From NCBI RefSeq assembly GCF_019977735.1, contig NZ_AP025018.1, positions 8,932,580 to 8,996,579 on the forward strand: a stretch of DNA of 64,000 nt, in the 5' to 3' direction. The notes under the pieces are model-generated. The model did no database searches. It was given only the letters and a program-made list of their open reading frames with translations, and was not told where the DNA came from. This DNA is from Calothrix sp. PCC 7716. GTDB lineage: Bacteria; Cyanobacteriota; Cyanobacteriia; Cyanobacteriales; Nostocaceae. Positions 18,090-26,797 of this stretch are shown here, in pieces (position 1 is the stretch's first letter; every line of letters starts with the position of its first letter). The translations under genes were made by a program, and so were the position numbers.

Positions 18090-19493
18090 ATGAAAGTTAA
18101 GCACTTAAAAATAAAGAATTTCCGTGGATTGAGTGATTTAGAGTTAGAATTTCAGGTTCAAGAACCAATGGTGTTGGTTGGTGTTAACGGTGTAGGTAAA
18201 TCTAGTATTCTAGATTGCTTGACAATTTTATTATCGCAGTTTACTGGGCGCCTGCAAGATTCTTTGTCAATGCGGTTTTTTGACGATAAGGATATTATGA
18301 ACGGGCGCCAGTCGTTGGAATGTGAGATTACAATAGTCGAAGGTGAGCGTGAAATTAGTTGGGCACTACAAAAAGAGCGTCTATCGTCAGTTCGCGATGT
18401 TAGAAGTACAGGGATGAAACGCTTAGAAGCAATCAAGTCTATATTATATGATGTAAATGAAGAACAACTGCAAGCGTTGAGTCAAAAGCGTAACGAGTTA
18501 AGCAAAGCATTGCAAGCTGTAACTGTTGCATTAGATTTTATCGAAGAAGAGGGTGATAATCAAAGACTGCCTTCTTTACAAGCATATGTAGATGAGTTAA
18601 CGACTAGACTAAGTACAAGTAATATAAACTTGCCTGTTATAGTATCTTACCCTGTTAACCGCGCGGTTTTAGAAATGCCTCTGGATATGACGCAGGAGAA
18701 TATATTTAGTCAAGTTAATGCATACGACCAAGCACTCACAGGTGGGAGAATAGACTTTAAAGGGTTTTTTGAATGGTTTAGAAACCGTGAAGATTTAGAA
18801 AACGAACAACGACGTAATAACCCAGACTATCGAGATATACAGTTAGAGACAGCACGAAATGCAATTTCTTCATTACAACCCGATTTTACCGACTTGCATG
18901 TAATTCGTGCGTCACTGCAAATGATGGTTAAAAAGCAGGGTCAAGAACTTGTAGTTAACCAACTTTCAGACGGAGAAAAATGTTTGCTTGCTTTGGTCGG
19001 TGACTTAGCAAGACGACTAGCAACAGCAAACCCATATTTAGAAAACCCACTCCTGGGTGATGGGGTAGTGCTTATCGATGAAATAGAACTACATTTACAT
19101 CCCAAATGGCAACGAGAAATTATTCCTGCATTAAAAAGGACATTTCCCAACTGTCAATTTATCGTTTCTACCCACTCACCGCAAATAGTCAGTCATATCA
19201 AACCCGATAACATATATATTATTACCGCAACACCCGATGGTGTGACATTACAGCAACCAGAAAACTCGTTCGGTCGAGACAGCAATCAAATTTTAGAAGA
19301 TTTAATGGGTGTATCAGAACGTCCGCAACAAATCAAAAACAGTTTAAGCGACTTATTTAAATTAATAGACCAGGGTAACTTGGAGACAGCGAAACAACTA
19401 CGTCAAAATCTTGCAACACAAATAGGAGAAGACGACCCCGAATTTGTGCGTGCAGATGTATTAATTCGACGCAAGGAAATATTAAATCGATGA
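18090..19493 (+). CDS. ptuA: PtuA-like AAA ATPase of a Septu-type defence system
   Basis: A 467-residue ABC/SMC-like ATPase. Walker A is GVNGVGKS at 31-38, after the typical LKIKNFRGLSDLELEF start; the ABC-like signature region is NQLSDGEKCLLALVGDLARRL, Walker B is GVVLIDEIELHLHP and the H-loop is FIVSTHSPQIVSHI. The middle holds a coiled-coil/insertion (~100-250). The C-terminal ~70 residues (LGVSERPQQIKNSLSDLFKLID..ETAKQLRQNLATQIGEDDPEF) match PtuA-type proteins. The next gene starts within its stop codon (ATGA overlap) and encodes an HNH nuclease, the Septu pair. In Septu, PtuA oligomers hold the nuclease inactive until phage infection. No reverse transcriptase is present, so this is not a retron. 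Confidence 0.88.
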   Translation: MKVKHLKIKNFRGLSDLELEFQVQEPMVLVGVNGVGKSSILDCLTILLSQFTGRLQDSLSMRFFDDKDIMNGRQSLECEITIVEGEREISWALQKERLSSVRDVRSTGMKRLEAIKSILYDVNEEQLQALSQKRNELSKALQAVTVALDFIEEEGDNQRLPSLQAYVDELTTRLSTSNINLPVIVSYPVNRAVLEMPLDMTQENIFSQVNAYDQALTGGRIDFKGFFEWFRNREDLENEQRRNNPDYRDIQLETARNAISSLQPDFTDLHVIRASLQMMVKKQGQELVVNQLSDGEKCLLALVGDLARRLATANPYLENPLLGDGVVLIDEIELHLHPKWQREIIPALKRTFPNCQFIVSTHSPQIVSHIKPDNIYIITATPDGVTLQQPENSFGRDSNQILEDLMGVSERPQQIKNSLSDLFKLIDQGNLETAKQLRQNLATQIGEDDPEFVRADVLIRRKEILNR

Positions 19494-20134
19494 AATATAT
19501 TCAAAAAAATCAAGAACCGCGAAGTTTGACCGATTGGAACCAAAAGCTAGGTGGTAGGATAAAAGATTGGAAGTCTTTTAATAAATCTGTTAAAAACGAC
19601 GTTTACGAATCTTTGTTGAAAGAGCAGGGATTTATTTGTGCTTACTGTAGTCGTCCTATTATTCGCACGAATTGCCATATTGAACACTACCGTCCAAAAA
19701 GCGTTTACAAAGAATTAACTTTTACTTATACCAACCTAATTGCATCGTGTCAAGGAGAAGATGAGAAAAAACCTCGTACACCCGTACACTGTGGACATAA
19801 AAAAGGCGCCTGGTATGATGAGGAGTTAACGGTATCACCCTTAGACCCAGAATGTGAGACATATTTTAGATATACAGGGTCAGGGGAAATAGCACCAGCA
19901 CAAGGAGTCAAGGAAGAAGCAGCGAAAACAACTATTAATAAACTTGCTCTAGATATAGATAAACTAAGAAGACTAAGGAGAACAGCGATAGATACAGCAA
20001 TACAAATAAGTGACGGATTAAACGAGACAGAAATACAACAATTAATTCAAGGATATCAGAAACCAGATAGTAGTGGGCGCCTGACCCCATTTTGCCACGT
20101 AATAGTATATACACTACAACAATTTGTGCTATAA
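19490..20134 (+). CDS. ptuB: PtuB-like HNH endonuclease (TIGR02646 type)
   Basis: A 214-residue HNH nuclease. The core is CAYCSRPI (Cys50, Cys53) followed by NCHIEHYRPKS (His63, His66), then LIASCQGEDE with a further Cys and the H-x-C of VHCGHKKG, all typical of TIGR02646/PtuB proteins. It would cut nucleic acids once released or activated by the ATPase. It overlaps the PtuA gene by 4 bases, so translation is coupled. The stop region carries a direct 13-base duplication (AATTTGTGCTATA twice, 20121-20147), which suggests a small recent expansion at the end of the gene. Confidence 0.88.
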   Translation: MKYIQKNQEPRSLTDWNQKLGGRIKDWKSFNKSVKNDVYESLLKEQGFICAYCSRPIIRTNCHIEHYRPKSVYKELTFTYTNLIASCQGEDEKKPRTPVHCGHKKGAWYDEELTVSPLDPECETYFRYTGSGEIAPAQGVKEEAAKTTINKLALDIDKLRRLRRTAIDTAIQISDGLNETEIQQLIQGYQKPDSSGRLTPFCHVIVYTLQQFVL

Positions 20135-20148
20135 ATTTGTGCTATAAA

Positions 20149-20172
20149 AGTGCTGAGTGCTGAGTGTTGAGT
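20149..20172. repeat. TGCTGAG tandem heptamer repeat
   Basis: AGTGCTGAGTGCTGAGTGTT is a short tandem repeat identical in unit to the ftsH terminator at 6018. Here only one arm is present, just upstream of the ABM gene's ribosome binding site. Confidence 0.7.
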
Positions 20173-20188
20173 AAAAGGAGATATAACA

Positions 20189-20506
20189 ATGATACTTGAA
20201 GCGGTAATGCTAAACGTAAAACCAGGAATGGAAAACAAATTTGAATCAGCATTCAAACAAGCATCAAAAATTATATCTCTAATAGATGGATATTTATCGC
20301 ACGAACTACACCGTTGTATAGAAGTAAAAGGAAAATACTTACTACTAGTGCAATGGGAGAATTTAGAAGCACATACAACAGGGTTTCGAGAATCTCCTAA
20401 ATATGAACAATGGAAAAAAATATTACATCACTTTTACGACCCATTCCCTGTAGTGGAACATTTTCAAATCGTAGAAAGTAAAAGTAAAAATCCAGAATAC
20501 TATTAA
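20189..20506 (+). CDS. Antibiotic-biosynthesis-monooxygenase (ABM) fold protein
   Basis: A 105-residue ferredoxin-like alpha/beta dimeric barrel protein: ILEAVMLNVKPGMENKFESAFKQA, then DGYLSHELHRCIEVKGKYLLLVQWENLEAH and a C-terminal FYDPFPVVEHFQIV. ABM proteins range from haem-degrading and quinol oxygenases to simple stress proteins; catalytic residues for a given reaction are not evident. A good AAAAGGAG ribosome binding site sits before ATG 20189. It lies just downstream of the defence pair but spacing and the intervening repeat argue against a shared operon. Confidence 0.85.
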   Translation: MILEAVMLNVKPGMENKFESAFKQASKIISLIDGYLSHELHRCIEVKGKYLLLVQWENLEAHTTGFRESPKYEQWKKILHHFYDPFPVVEHFQIVESKSKNPEYY

Positions 20507-20908
20507 TTATCTAAAATTGTCATGAGTCGCGAACGTTAACGCAGTTTTCCCGCTTTCGCTCGCATATTAATTGTCATTATAAGGAGGCGCCAATCAACTA
20601 TCCTCATCCTAATAGCCGTAAATTTTACATCTATCTAAAGAAATAAAAATATAAAATAGATAAATAAAAATAAGGTAAATTATAATACTAGTTATTGATA
20701 ATTTTTTGGAACATGACTATTGAAAGTAAGATTATCAGCGTACTGAGCTTGTATATTATTAACTAAATAATGTATTGTATTCATGTACATTCATCAAATT
20801 TTATACCGCAAGATTCAATGTAGCTATTGTCAAAATAATTACATTTAATAGCTGTATGTTTACTTAAAAATAAGATTAGATTTGCCATCTACCGGAGTAC
20901 ACGTAACT
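20507..20908. other. Long AT-rich region upstream of the SOD gene
   Basis: About 400 bases without a convincing gene. It contains one GGCGCC (20586) beside an AAGGAGG-like tract with no following open frame, and several AT-rich runs (20630-20700). It presumably holds the SOD promoter; no RNA gene or clear operator was recognised. Confidence 0.4.
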
Positions 20909-21697
20909 ATGATTTCAAATTTGATAAAGCCATTAATTTGGTTTGTTGCAGGAATTGTATTAGTTGTTGTAACTATTTTTCAACCACAACAATTAGCTGC
21001 GGCGCCTGCACCAGTGTATATAGCTCAAGGTAATGAAGTACAATCGGTAGTAAACAAAGGATTAAGTGCGAATCCTGCACAGCTAGCTCCACTACCATAT
21101 GCTTACAATGCATTAGAAAAAGCTATAGATGCAGAAACGATGAAAATCCATCACGATAAGCATCATAAAGCATATGTTGATAATTTGAATAATGCCTTGA
21201 AAAAGTACCCGCAATTACAAGGTAGAACTATAGAAGCAATGTTACGCGACTTAAATAATATACCAGAAGATATTCGTACCACTGTACGTAACAATGGTGG
21301 TGGACATCTTAACCACACCATGTTCTGGGAAATTATGAGTCCTACAGGTGGAGGTCTACCCACAGGAAATATTGCTACTGAAATTAACAAAACTTTTGGA
21401 AGCTTTGAAAATTTCCAAAAACAGTTTAATACAGCAGGTGGACAACGTTTTGGTAGTGGATGGGTATGGTTAGTGCGTAACCCCAAAGGTCAACTTCAAA
21501 TTACCAGCACACCAAATCAAGATAGTCCCATTATGGATGGTTTATATCCTATTATGGGCAATGACGTATGGGAACATGCTTACTACTTAAGATACCAAAA
21601 TCGTCGTGCAGAGTATTTGAGTAACTGGTGGAATGTAGTTAATTGGAATGAAATAAACAAACGCGCGCAAGCTTCACGTTCGCAACCGTCAACTTAG
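20909..21697 (+). CDS. sodA: Membrane-anchored Mn/Fe superoxide dismutase
   Basis: About 262 residues from ATG 20909, which follows a GGAG; a TTG nine codons earlier is less likely. An N-terminal hydrophobic helix (residues ~8-28 of the ATG form, [14 protein letters not shown]) anchors it to thylakoid or plasma membrane, lumen/periplasm side. The dismutase domain begins [36 protein letters not shown], with metal His residues in MKIHHDKHH and NHTMFWEIM, Asp and His in [15 protein letters not shown]. The Gly-Gln near GGQRFGSGW suggests manganese over iron. It converts superoxide to peroxide. Heterocystous cyanobacteria keep such a membrane-targeted form. Confidence 0.93.
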   Translation: MISNLIKPLIWFVAGIVLVVVTIFQPQQLAAAPAPVYIAQGNEVQSVVNKGLSANPAQLAPLPYAYNALEKAIDAETMKIHHDKHHKAYVDNLNNALKKYPQLQGRTIEAMLRDLNNIPEDIRTTVRNNGGGHLNHTMFWEIMSPTGGGLPTGNIATEINKTFGSFENFQKQFNTAGGQRFGSGWVWLVRNPKGQLQITSTPNQDSPIMDGLYPIMGNDVWEHAYYLRYQNRRAEYLSNWWNVVNWNEINKRAQASRSQPST

Positions 21698-21717
21698 AAA
21701 CACAACAATAAATAAAC

Positions 21718-21748
21718 GTAGAGACGCGATGAACCAGAGCGTCTCTAC
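21718..21748. terminator. GTAGAGACGC hairpin between convergent genes
   Basis: GTAGAGACGC pairs perfectly with GCGTCTCTAC (10-bp stem, 11-base loop). It lies between the convergent sodA and RemA-like genes and can serve both. The motif is a very common cyanobacterial intergenic repeat. Confidence 0.75.
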
Positions 21749-21754
21749 AAGTAA

Positions 21755-22111
21755 TTATTTCTCTAATACTTGTCGAATGCGTCGTTCGAGTAAGTCTAAG
21801 TCTAAACTGCCTTCGTCACGACTAATTCGTCTAACTGTTGAGTTTACATTGTTTAAATCAACGAGTAAATCTTGGAGAATTTCTTGCTGTTGTCTTGCTT
21901 GGGTGACTTCACGTGGTTCTTGCACTAGGTCACGCACGATTGTATCTTCGGCTCTTGATGCAATTATAGGGTCATCGTCACCTTCTAAGTAAACAAATGT
22001 CCGGCGCCCTGGTCCTCGGTCTTCTTCGATAGGTACAACTGCTGTAACTTGGTCGGAACGCACATATTTACCAAATCCGAGATGAACTAATACTGAAGAC
22101 TGTATTTTCAT
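21755..22111 (-). CDS. RemA/DUF370-like regulator
   Basis: A 118-residue protein. The first ~60 residues match the RemA/RemB (DUF370) fold: VLVHLGFGKYVRSDQVTAVVPIEEDRGPGRRTFVYLEG. Bacillus RemA is a DNA-binding activator of biofilm matrix genes. The C-terminal half here is a charged, probably coiled-coil helix (REVTQARQQQEILQDLLVDLNNVNSTVRRISRDEG) absent from the Bacillus protein, so partner or DNA choice may differ. No guanylate kinase gene, a frequent RemA neighbour, is adjacent. Regulation of extracellular matrix is inference only. Confidence 0.65.
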   Translation of the reverse strand: MKIQSSVLVHLGFGKYVRSDQVTAVVPIEEDRGPGRRTFVYLEGDDDPIIASRAEDTIVRDLVQEPREVTQARQQQEILQDLLVDLNNVNSTVRRISRDEGSLDLDLLERRIRQVLEK

Positions 22112-22287
22112 ATGTATACAAAGTTCTTTATGTCTTATAATTCTATTTTAATGCCTTAATTAAAAGTTGTGAGGTATTGAGAGCGCGGGTTTTACGCTTT
22201 TTTATGTAGTGCTTTCCTATCGCAATTTTTGAGTGTTTTTGGTAAAAATAGATGTATTATAAATTACTTTATATAAATATTCATGTG

Positions 22288-22321
22288 GGTTGGGTGTTGG
22301 GTTCCAATCGGACACCCAACC
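22288..22321. terminator. GGTTGGGTGT hairpin downstream of the dihaem cytochrome gene
   Basis: A 10-bp stem GGTTGGGTGT / ACACCCAACC encloses a 14-base loop. It lies just after the cytochrome gene's stop (minus strand) and before the RemA-like gene. It belongs to the same general repeat class as 9839. Confidence 0.6.
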
Positions 22322-22329
22322 TACAATCT

Positions 22330-22360
22330 CATCTGTTATATTCGTTTATCATCCGTTGCC
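22330..22360. repeat. ATCCGTTAC-family repeat overlapping the cytochrome stop
   Basis: A degenerate copy (CATCTGTTATATTCG..TCATCCGTTGCC). The cytochrome's last residues GNG and its TGA stop are read from this repeat. Confidence 0.7.
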
Positions 22361-24394
22361 AGGGTTGTTTAATGAGAGTAGGTATTCGATGAGGTTGTTT
22401 TGGTCTTGGATGGTGAAACCTGCTTGTTGGTCTACCCAGTAGTTGTGTCCGCTACCGTCTGCATTGGATAATACTAGGTCGGGGTTTGCACGGTTTGCTG
22501 CTATTACTGATGAGCGCAGGTTACGGTCGATTAATGCGCGTAAGCTTTTGCCTGCATCCGGTACTATATTATTTAATGAAGTTCCTGCTAGTCCTAGTTG
22601 GTTTGGGTTAACTATTTGATAATCGTTTTCGTTAATTTGTAGTGCGTCTTTACCTACGGCAACTCCTCCATCGTGTAAATATGGCGCCGTTACATGTAAA
22701 CCTATTAAACTAGGCACTTTATAACCTCCTGAGTTACCAATTGCAAATGCTAGTTTGTAATCCTCTTCAGATACGGTATCTGTTGGGACGTTGATTATAG
22801 ATAAATTAGCTGGTAGTGGGGTTCTTGTGTCTGGTGTGTAAGCTTGAGGTTTAGTGAAGACCTTGGGAAATTTGGCTAAAGCTAGCGCACGTGAAGGTTG
22901 TGATTGAATTTCGTCTTCGGCAATAACGTGATTATTGGTAAAGTAACGTCCGCTATGGCAAGTTATACAACCTGCGTCATTAAAAATTTTAGCTCCTTGT
23001 TGTATTGATTCTAGATTATTCGATTCATACGCTGGTGGCGCCAATGAGTTTTGGAATGCTGACATCCCGTTGAGTTGTGAAGCTACTGGCATTCCAGGAC
23101 TATTTGCCATTAACCCATCGAGTACAAATCTGGAACCAAGAGGAAAACCTGGCATTTTGATAACTTCGTTTATTGCGGGTGTTCCGGGTGTTGGGTCTAT
23201 TTTATTTAGAAATTGCGAAGGTTTGGCGCCGGACGGTAATCTAAATTTGGAGTTCGCCGAGTTTTGTAGCAGAATTCCTAAATAGGTTTCTTTGTCGATG
23301 CCTAGTAAATCTTGACTCGAATCGCCACCTGTTGTTAAATCAGAATTTGTGGCATGAACGTTACTATTGAGTGTTGTTAATCCTTTAAACCAACCAATTG
23401 CTGCGAAACCACTCCATCCATATGGATGGGCGCCTAATGTGTACGATGATGGATTTTGGGCAGGATTATTTCTATTATCCCCCGATGAATCAAAATTACC
23501 AGGCGCCCAACTGAGTAAATGTTCATCAACTGCACGCTCTAATGCTTCTACATTAGGTAAATGCTGTGTTTTTCCATTCGCATCTATATAAGTATTATCA
23601 CCACTAACAATTTGTGTTGGATTTACACCAGTCTGTCGAAACCAAGCAGCCGAATTACTTGCTAGCGCTAGTATTGTACCAGTATCTAAATCATTATTTG
23701 GGGCGCCTTCGATAATTTTGCCTTCGTGATTAACTTTTGCATGACACGCAGCACAAGTAATACCAACACGTACTTTTCCATTATTGATATTAGCAACAAC
23801 ACCCACAGGAAACAGAGAACCAGTAGCAACATCGAGTCCAGTATTGATAATATCACCCTTCTTAAACTCGCGATTACCAACCTGCATATCTCTGTCCATT
23901 TCAACTCGCAGGTTAGTAGTATGTCCACCTCGCAAAGCTAAAATAGCTTTAGTTAAATTACCAATATTGAGAGGACCATTCAATATACCAGTAACATCGG
24001 TGACAAAAACTTCATTACCAAAAGTTTCTTTATAGAAACTATCACGTCCGAGTTTAATTAAATCTTTGTTAATTTCAACAGCACCATTACCAGGAGATAA
24101 AAATGCTTTACCTGCATCAGTTTGTAATAAAGTAGCAGCTTCATCTTTACTAACTGTTTGTCCTAACACATCGTATGAACCTATTTCTTGTGCTGTTGGT
24201 TGAATAGATGGTGTTAAAGTTTTCTGCAAACTTGGTGTATTGGGCAGTGTAATATCAATTTGGAAACCCCAAAATACAATAAAAGAGATTAAAAACACCA
24301 AAATTGCAGTTCGACGCAATGCAGCACTATTTAACCAGCTAGTACTAGATATTTCAGATTCGTTACTTTGTTGAGATTTAGGAGAAGACAACAT
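22349..24394 (-). CDS. Dihaem c-type cytochrome of the peroxidase/RoxA-like group
   Basis: A 681-residue exported protein with a single N-terminal membrane anchor (~27-46). Two CxxCH haem sites are visible: Cys214-Cys217-His218 (CAACHAK) and Cys476-Cys479-His480 (CITCHSG). The latter is followed by the YKVPSLIGLHVTAPYLHDGG stretch of MauG/cytochrome c peroxidase-like proteins. The size and layout resemble rubber-oxygenase (RoxA/RoxB)-like cytochromes more than short peroxidases. It probably acts in the periplasm on peroxide or an organic substrate; no electron donor is encoded beside it. The C-terminal GNG and stop come from a repeat. Confidence 0.85.
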   Translation of the reverse strand: MLSSPKSQQSNESEISSTSWLNSAALRRTAILVFLISFIVFWGFQIDITLPNTPSLQKTLTPSIQPTAQEIGSYDVLGQTVSKDEAATLLQTDAGKAFLSPGNGAVEINKDLIKLGRDSFYKETFGNEVFVTDVTGILNGPLNIGNLTKAILALRGGHTTNLRVEMDRDMQVGNREFKKGDIINTGLDVATGSLFPVGVVANINNGKVRVGITCAACHAKVNHEGKIIEGAPNNDLDTGTILALASNSAAWFRQTGVNPTQIVSGDNTYIDANGKTQHLPNVEALERAVDEHLLSWAPGNFDSSGDNRNNPAQNPSSYTLGAHPYGWSGFAAIGWFKGLTTLNSNVHATNSDLTTGGDSSQDLLGIDKETYLGILLQNSANSKFRLPSGAKPSQFLNKIDPTPGTPAINEVIKMPGFPLGSRFVLDGLMANSPGMPVASQLNGMSAFQNSLAPPAYESNNLESIQQGAKIFNDAGCITCHSGRYFTNNHVIAEDEIQSQPSRALALAKFPKVFTKPQAYTPDTRTPLPANLSIINVPTDTVSEEDYKLAFAIGNSGGYKVPSLIGLHVTAPYLHDGGVAVGKDALQINENDYQIVNPNQLGLAGTSLNNIVPDAGKSLRALIDRNLRSSVIAANRANPDLVLSNADGSGHNYWVDQQAGFTIQDQNNLIEYLLSLNNPGNG

Positions 24395-24528
24395 AATTAA
24401 TTCTACATTGTGTCATAGTAGCTCAACTACATTAAGAAATATTGTCTATTTACTTCACTACAATAAGATAGAATCTAAACTTATACCGCACAATTAAATA
24501 TACATAACCTTAGATAGATGTAAACAAA

Positions 24529-25335
24529 TTAAGGGTAATTATACGCAGGAATTATTAATTGTATTGGTTCTCCAGCAGGCGCCAAATTACCTTCACCTGG
24601 AGCAGATACATCAAAGGCGCCTAAGCCAAACTTTCTTACTTTTCCGCCAGTTTTCATAAAATCAGCAAGATTTGCTTGTGGACGACTTGCTCTTAATTCG
24701 TTATTTATATAAACCCTAATAGTTGGAAATATTGCGCTATCTATATTAATAACGCTTGAACCATCAAATTTAAAATCTCCATTAATTTTAATATAAATAA
24801 ATGGAGCATCATAATTAGTAATATTAGCCTGCCCAACTCGTAAAGTTATTGAAAGTCTTGCTGCACGTTGCTCTTGCACAACTAACGTATCGTTTTGACT
24901 ATTTGTTGTTACAGTAAAACCATTAAACGCCAAAGCAGTATAAGGTTCGGACTCCTCGTACCCAAAAATGGGTATATTAGTATAACCATAACTAAATTCA
25001 GTCGCAGGTGTTTCGTAACTAACTATTAAGCCATTAGTAAAAGTAACTTCAACAGAAGGTATATGAATAAACCCTCTATAATCCTTGCTGTTCTTAAAAG
25101 CATTCCAAGAACTATCAGTAAAAGAATCTGCGGGTTTATAATTAGCAGATGCATTTAAAGTGGCGCAAGCAATCACAGCATTGAATGGCTCTAAAATAGT
25201 TTGTGATAACTCTTGAGTACAACTCAGAACCGAAAAAGCCTCTATATATTGCACTATTTTAATATCAGGTGTTCTAAATACTCCTGATAAAGTTGAGGCT
25301 TTGACTATTTCTACCGAGTTAAAAGAAGTTGTCAC
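24529..25335 (-). CDS. Unknown protein, beta-rich
   Basis: A 268-residue frame with an ATG start and no family I recognise. It has no signal peptide or membrane helix. It opens with a short helical or coil stretch and continues as alternating hydrophobic strands (VEVTFTNGLIVSYETPATEFSYG, ARLSITLRVGQANITNYDAPFIYIKINGDFKF), which suggest a beta-sandwich. A KTGGKVRKFGLGAFDVSAPGEG segment near the end is Gly-rich. Two GGCGCC sites occur near the 3' end, so it is not compositionally foreign. Standing alone upstream of the cytochrome gene on the same strand (134 bases apart), it could be cotranscribed. Confidence 0.6.
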   Translation of the reverse strand: MTTSFNSVEIVKASTLSGVFRTPDIKIVQYIEAFSVLSCTQELSQTILEPFNAVIACATLNASANYKPADSFTDSSWNAFKNSKDYRGFIHIPSVEVTFTNGLIVSYETPATEFSYGYTNIPIFGYEESEPYTALAFNGFTVTTNSQNDTLVVQEQRAARLSITLRVGQANITNYDAPFIYIKINGDFKFDGSSVINIDSAIFPTIRVYINNELRASRPQANLADFMKTGGKVRKFGLGAFDVSAPGEGNLAPAGEPIQLIIPAYNYP

Positions 25336-25555
25336 TTGAAAACAGCGATTGGTAGTATTAACTTTATTTTAAGTGTATTCACTTTTACTGCATAAATATG
25401 TAATATAAATATTAAATCTTGATTAAATTATTTTTCTCCGTTCACTGACAAAGTAGCAATTGTGAATAATCTCAGTAGATATGCGGAATATATAAATCAT
25501 ATGTGGTATATGTAGCCATCAAAGCTGTTTAAAATTGCACGCAGGAATTAATCAA

Positions 25556-26047
25556 ATGAAAAAAATGAGTAAGTTTGTGTTACTATTTAGCTTCGTTAGT
25601 TTAACTTTAGGTTTTGCTCAAAACTTTGAAATTCAAAGTGCAAATGCTCAAACAACGAAAGTTTGTAGAGTACCTGCTTTAAGCTCTGGATATCGCAAAT
25701 TAGGCGAAGTTCCTATTATAGAAAGAAAAACAAACGGCGCCAAATATAGTAGTACAGCGTATAGTGCAGGAAATAAACGCTTTACTTATCTTGTTATAGA
25801 GTCAGAAAAACAGAATATTGTCGGACGTGTAGATTTGAACTATTCTACAGACAGAAGAGGTCGCAACGTTGCTAACATTAAAGTCTGTGGAAATGTTCAA
25901 CAAACCTCAGATTTTCCAGGTCTTAAGTTTAATTTTTTAGATGGAAAATCGGTAAACGTTTCTGTACTGGGTACTCAAAGTGAAACTCATGTTATTCCAA
26001 GACCAGCACATACAACAAGTATATTAACAGTGATTGATGCTACATAG
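25556..26047 (+). CDS. Small secreted protein, unknown function
   Basis: About 163 residues from ATG 25556, preceded by GCAGGAAT; an earlier in-frame TTG is less likely. It has a clear signal peptide (KKMSKFVLLFSFVSLTLGFAQ, cleavage probably near SANAQT). The mature part has two cysteines (VCRVPALSSGY and KVCGNVQQT) and a beta-rich pattern. I do not recognise the family. It lies immediately before another small secreted protein; two palindromes lie between them. Confidence 0.6.
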   Translation: MKKMSKFVLLFSFVSLTLGFAQNFEIQSANAQTTKVCRVPALSSGYRKLGEVPIIERKTNGAKYSSTAYSAGNKRFTYLVIESEKQNIVGRVDLNYSTDRRGRNVANIKVCGNVQQTSDFPGLKFNFLDGKSVNVSVLGTQSETHVIPRPAHTTSILTVIDAT

Positions 26048-26062
26048 TTAACGTATGTAGAA

Positions 26063-26078
26063 ACGTTACATGTAACGT
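26063..26078. promoter_or_regulatory. 16-bp perfect palindrome ACGTTACATGTAACGT
   Basis: A fully symmetric 16-mer lying 16 bases after a stop codon and 185 bases upstream of the next gene. It could be a regulator site or hairpin; no T-run follows. Confidence 0.4.
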
Positions 26079-26102
26079 CTTTACAAATATTCCGTTATTA
26101 TG

Positions 26103-26151
26103 CATGACTTTAGTCACGTATTCGCACCAAAATAACATGATTATAGTCATG
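26103..26151. promoter_or_regulatory. Pair of CATGACT-TAGTCATG near-palindromes
   Basis: CATGACTTTAGTCACG (26103) and CATGATTATAGTCATG (26136) start 33 bases apart, about three helical turns, about 110 bases upstream of the 26263 gene. The spacing and symmetry suggest operator sites. Confidence 0.4.
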
Positions 26152-26262
26152 CTTGGTAAATATGACTTTCGATTCATGTATGGTATAAATTTAGTTTCTA
26201 AAATAAGCCTACATAACAAGTTTTAATCTAAACCTTTGTAATGAATGTAGGTTTGTAAAGCA

Positions 26263-26571
26263 ATGAAAAGTGCAAAAATTTTATTTGCTGCTGCTGCCCT
26301 AACTTTAGGTATGTTACCTCAACTTCCGGCAATGGCAGCAAATGGTGAGATTACTTGTGATTCTCTAGTCAGAGATAACGGTTATTCTGTAGTTCGCAGA
26401 CGAGGTGGTGAACCTGTTTATAACAGAAATGGACGGGTTGTTAATTATACTTATGTCTACAATGTTCGGAATAATAATAGAAGAAACAGAGTAGGCAGAG
26501 GGGATAGACGTGATGTTGTGACTTGTGTGTGGAATGCAAGACGTGACTCAGCTAGACTAATTGTGCGGTAA
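26263..26571 (+). CDS. Small Arg-rich secreted protein
   Basis: A 102-residue protein with a signal peptide (AKILFAAAALTLGMLPQLPAMA, cleavage after AMA). The mature 76 residues have two cysteines (ITCDSL and VTCVWN), likely a disulfide, and an unusually basic middle (VRNNNRRNRVGRGDRRD). I do not recognise the family. A strong hairpin terminator follows at 26577, so it is a single-gene unit, with the candidate operator pair at 26103 in its upstream region. The charge suggests binding to an anionic surface such as polysaccharide, lipid or nucleic acid; that is inference. Confidence 0.65.
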   Translation: MKSAKILFAAAALTLGMLPQLPAMAANGEITCDSLVRDNGYSVVRRRGGEPVYNRNGRVVNYTYVYNVRNNNRRNRVGRGDRRDVVTCVWNARRDSARLIVR

Positions 26572-26576
26572 TTAAG

Positions 26577-26625
26577 AATGTGCGCTTTTGTTCCAATTTA
26601 GGTGATAGAAGCGCACATTTTTATT
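26577..26625 (+). terminator. Rho-independent terminator of the Arg-rich protein gene
   Basis: AATGTGCGCTT pairs perfectly with AAGCGCACATT (11-bp stem) and is followed by a T-run. Confidence 0.85.
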
Positions 26626-26797
26626 TGAAGGTAATTAATGACAAGTCAAGTTTTCTTTCAAAAATTCACATGTATCAAAATAAAATGCTAAAATTTCTGA
26701 GTACAAAGTATATCTAAAACATTGAGAATGATTACAATTTTAGTACTAACGTAAATAAATCCGGTTTATAAAATTTATTTAATGTATAATTAGTGAG

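Noticed and set aside
18090-20134. Retron Ec78-like system
   Set aside because: The PtuA/PtuB pair is present but no reverse transcriptase or ncRNA is visible next to it.
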